DNA of 5,568 nucleotides, from contig CAYRWY010000397.1 in NCBI GenBank assembly GCA_964427955.1, forward strand, positions 1 through 5,568, given 5' to 3'. The DNA is from JACRBK01 sp964427955 (GTDB lineage: Bacteria > Chloroflexota > Anaerolineae > Aggregatilineales > Aggregatilineaceae). Within the stretch, counting starts at the first letter, position 1. Every line of letters starts with the position of its first letter. Below the pieces are notes generated by a model that saw only the letters and a program-made list of their open reading frames with translations, was not told the origin of the DNA and made no database searches. Positions 4,265 to 5,568 of this stretch are shown here, piece by piece. Both the position numbers and the translations under genes were made by a program.

Positions 4265-5218
4265 CTATCCCGGCGGCGTGCAGTTGCGCAGCCCGCACAC
4301 GTCCAGCACGGCCTGCATATCCTGCTGCGCGCCCAGTTGGGCGTAGGCGTTGATCGACTGCTGGTAGAACTGGATCGCCTGGCCCGGATCGGTGGCGATA
4401 TTCGCCCAGCGCGCCGAGGCCAGCGCCGCGTCCGCCGTGTCGCCCAGGGCGTTCGACAGATCCAGCGCGCACTGATATTGCAGGCTGGCGTTGGATGTCA
4501 GGCCGAGCAGTTCGTACAGCTCGCCCAGCCGCAGGTACAGCACGGGCGACTGGACCATCGGGCGGGCATCGCCGGTCGGCGCATCCACGCTGGGCCGCCG
4601 CTCGGTGCAGCCGATGTCCGGCAGGGCGGTCAGCACGCCCACCGCGTCGAGCAGCGCGCCCTGGCTGCGGTACAGGCTGGACAGCGCGAAGGCTTTGGCA
4701 TCATCGGGGAGGTCGAGTCCCTGGATCGTGCCGATCCCGTTCCGCACCAGGTCGAGACCCGCGCCGCTCAATTCCTGCGCGCCATACGATCCCGGATCGA
4801 GGTCGGCGGGCAGGCTGGCAATATCGGCGGGCAGCACGGTGATGGCCGTATTCTGGCCGTGCGCCGTCCAGGCCGGATCATCGACGTAGAAAAAGGCCGT
4901 AACCGCGGGGTAGGGGTTGCACTGCGGGACCTCGCTGCCGCGCTGATCGAGCACCGTCAGATCGGGGCACAGCACGCGCACCGTCGTCCGCCCGGCCAGG
5001 TCGATGTAATCACTGCCCCGGATGCTCGTGCCCGGCAGCAGCAGCGACCAGGCATTTACGTCCCAGTCCATGCGGTTCAGCCGGGCATCCGCGCCGTTGT
5101 CCACCGTCAGCACCAGGCTGGCCGGTTCCGGCGTGCCCTGGGCCGTCACCCCGATCACGCGCGGTCCAACGACCACGGCGATCACGATCCACAGTGCCAA
5201 AAAAGTCTGTTTGCGCAT
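4265..5218 (-). CDS. Secreted protein with FecR-like segment and C-terminal TPR-like helices
   Basis: The 317-aa protein starts with a Sec signal peptide: basic MRK, a hydrophobic core (about 5-24), and a likely cleavage after VTA (24-26). The exported part begins with a beta-rich segment in which LLPGTSIRGSDYIDLAGRTTVRVLCP (60-85) resembles the FecR-type fold. From about 173 to 310 helices alternate in TPR-like fashion (AFALSSLYRSQG; LYLRLGELYELLG; AIQFYQQSINAYAQLG), suggesting a protein-binding scaffold. Six cysteines (84, 100, 204, 250, 308, 313) could form disulfides outside the cytoplasm. The start at 5218 has GGAG 8 nt upstream and yields the signal peptide; an in-frame ATG at 5308 would overlap the preceding gene and bury it. 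Function is unknown; FecR and TPR labels are by pattern only. Confidence 0.8.
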   Translation of the reverse strand: MRKQTFLALWIVIAVVVGPRVIGVTAQGTPEPASLVLTVDNGADARLNRMDWDVNAWSLLLPGTSIRGSDYIDLAGRTTVRVLCPDLTVLDQRGSEVPQCNPYPAVTAFFYVDDPAWTAHGQNTAITVLPADIASLPADLDPGSYGAQELSGAGLDLVRNGIGTIQGLDLPDDAKAFALSSLYRSQGALLDAVGVLTALPDIGCTERRPSVDAPTGDARPMVQSPVLYLRLGELYELLGLTSNASLQYQCALDLSNALGDTADAALASARWANIATDPGQAIQFYQQSINAYAQLGAQQDMQAVLDVCGLRNCTPPG

Positions 5219-5238
5219 GTTCTCTGCTCCAAGCACAG

Positions 5239-5499
5239 TCACGGTTCGACGAATACGACCCTGACGGGCGTTCCTAGCTGTTTCATGAACTGCACGCCGA
5301 CTTCCCACGTCAGCGGAAAAGCCGTGCTGTCCGCCGCCGCGAGATACATCACGATGTCACGCAGCAGGGGGACCTCCTGCTCTGGTCCGAAACAGTCGTC
5401 TACGAAGCAGTTGCCTGCCCAATCGACCAGTTCGCCCAGCGTGATCTCCTGGTTGAAATAGGCCAGCAGTCGTTCGCTCACGGCCTGTCGCGTGATCAT
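5239..5499 (-). CDS. Small uncharacterised protein (86 aa)
   Basis: The product is an acidic, probably soluble, mostly helical protein with no signal peptide. Visible blocks are RLLAYFNQEITLGELVDWA (10-28), PLLRDIVMYLAAAD (44-57) and FPLTWEVGVQFMKQLG (61-76). I recognise a recurring small-protein pattern (start with a T-L-x-x-L-V-x-W-A core, then LRD, then a C-terminal LTWE block) in environmental bacteria, but I know no function. There are two cysteines (31 and 36) in NCFVDDCFG. No clear Shine-Dalgarno sequence precedes the ATG, which lies only 2 nt after the stop of the upstream gene, so translation is probably coupled. The secreted protein gene starts 20 nt downstream. Confidence 0.75.
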   Translation of the reverse strand: MITRQAVSERLLAYFNQEITLGELVDWAGNCFVDDCFGPEQEVPLLRDIVMYLAAADSTAFPLTWEVGVQFMKQLGTPVRVVFVEP

Positions 5500-5501
5500 G
5501 G

Positions 5502-5568
5502 CTACTGCCGTCCCGGCAGGCCCATCACGCCCGGCAGCGTCTCACCGATCCCGCCGTAGCTGGTGCGG
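5502..5568 (-). CDS. C-terminal end of an unidentified gene, cut by the right edge
   Basis: On the minus strand one frame is open from the window edge to a TAG at 5504-5502; the other two frames hit stops. The visible tail ends GETLPGVMGLPGRQ. With 21 codons I cannot name it. It is GC-rich at third positions and lies 2 nt from the next start, which makes it the likely first visible member of the minus-strand operon. Confidence 0.55.
   Translation of the reverse strand, partial: RTSYGGIGETLPGVMGLPGRQ

Noticed and set aside
5219..5308. Upstream in-frame extension of the secreted protein to an ATG at 5308
   Set aside because: It would overlap the 86-aa gene by 70 bases and bury the signal peptide, and the ATG at 5218 has GGAG at the right distance.
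4337..5461. A 374-codon plus-strand frame opposite the minus-strand operon
   Set aside because: It is an antisense shadow produced by GC-rich third positions. The translation is rich in R, G, Q and H without domain motifs, while the minus frames have good RBSs and a signal peptide.

Overview
The window is GC-rich bacterial DNA with tightly packed genes and short GC-biased intergenic regions. The gene set and the repeat-laden intergenic spaces look most like an environmental Chloroflexota (Anaerolineae-type) genome. That placement is an impression: there is no rRNA or other phylogenetic marker here.

Left, plus strand (1-1451): an extended -10 promoter at 63-71 drives a vapBC-type toxin-antitoxin pair. 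The antitoxin (95-331) overlaps the PIN-domain toxin (328-714) by 4 bp. A membrane-anchored SanA/DUF218 protein follows 20 bp later (735-1451). Third codon positions in the vapBC pair look less GC-rich than in the genes that follow, which would fit an acquired module.

Centre, plus strand (1452-3121): a 143-bp leader rich in inverted repeats precedes a nucleotidyltransferase-fold protein (1595-2380). This gene is translationally coupled through ATGA to a YhhN-family lysoplasmalogenase-like membrane protein (2377-3012). A strong hairpin terminator (3092-3122) ends the unit.

Right, minus strand (5568-3228): an unidentified gene enters from the right edge and its last 21 codons are visible. It is followed by an 86-aa uncharacterised protein and a secreted protein with a FecR-like segment and TPR-like helices. 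All three are closely spaced and look like one operon. Beyond a 233-bp repeat-filled gap lies a 267-aa protein whose length and key motifs match Lnu(B)/LinB-type lincosamide nucleotidyltransferases. It is convergent with the lysoplasmalogenase unit.

The most unusual signal is not a protein. Three intergenic regions carry tandem 7-bp repeats of the form AGTNNNN. Each starts 3-12 bp after a stop codon, in the sense orientation of the gene that just ended. The gap after the lnu-like gene instead begins with a 9-bp-period repeat (YCTCYGYG type) 11 bp after its stop. A third class, tandem C-rich hairpins, sits at 4140-4215. In addition, an 11-bp perfect inverted repeat in the 1452-1594 leader covers the ribosome-binding site of the nucleotidyltransferase gene, suggesting RNA-level control. 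I found no CRISPR array, tRNA, rRNA or insertion sequence.
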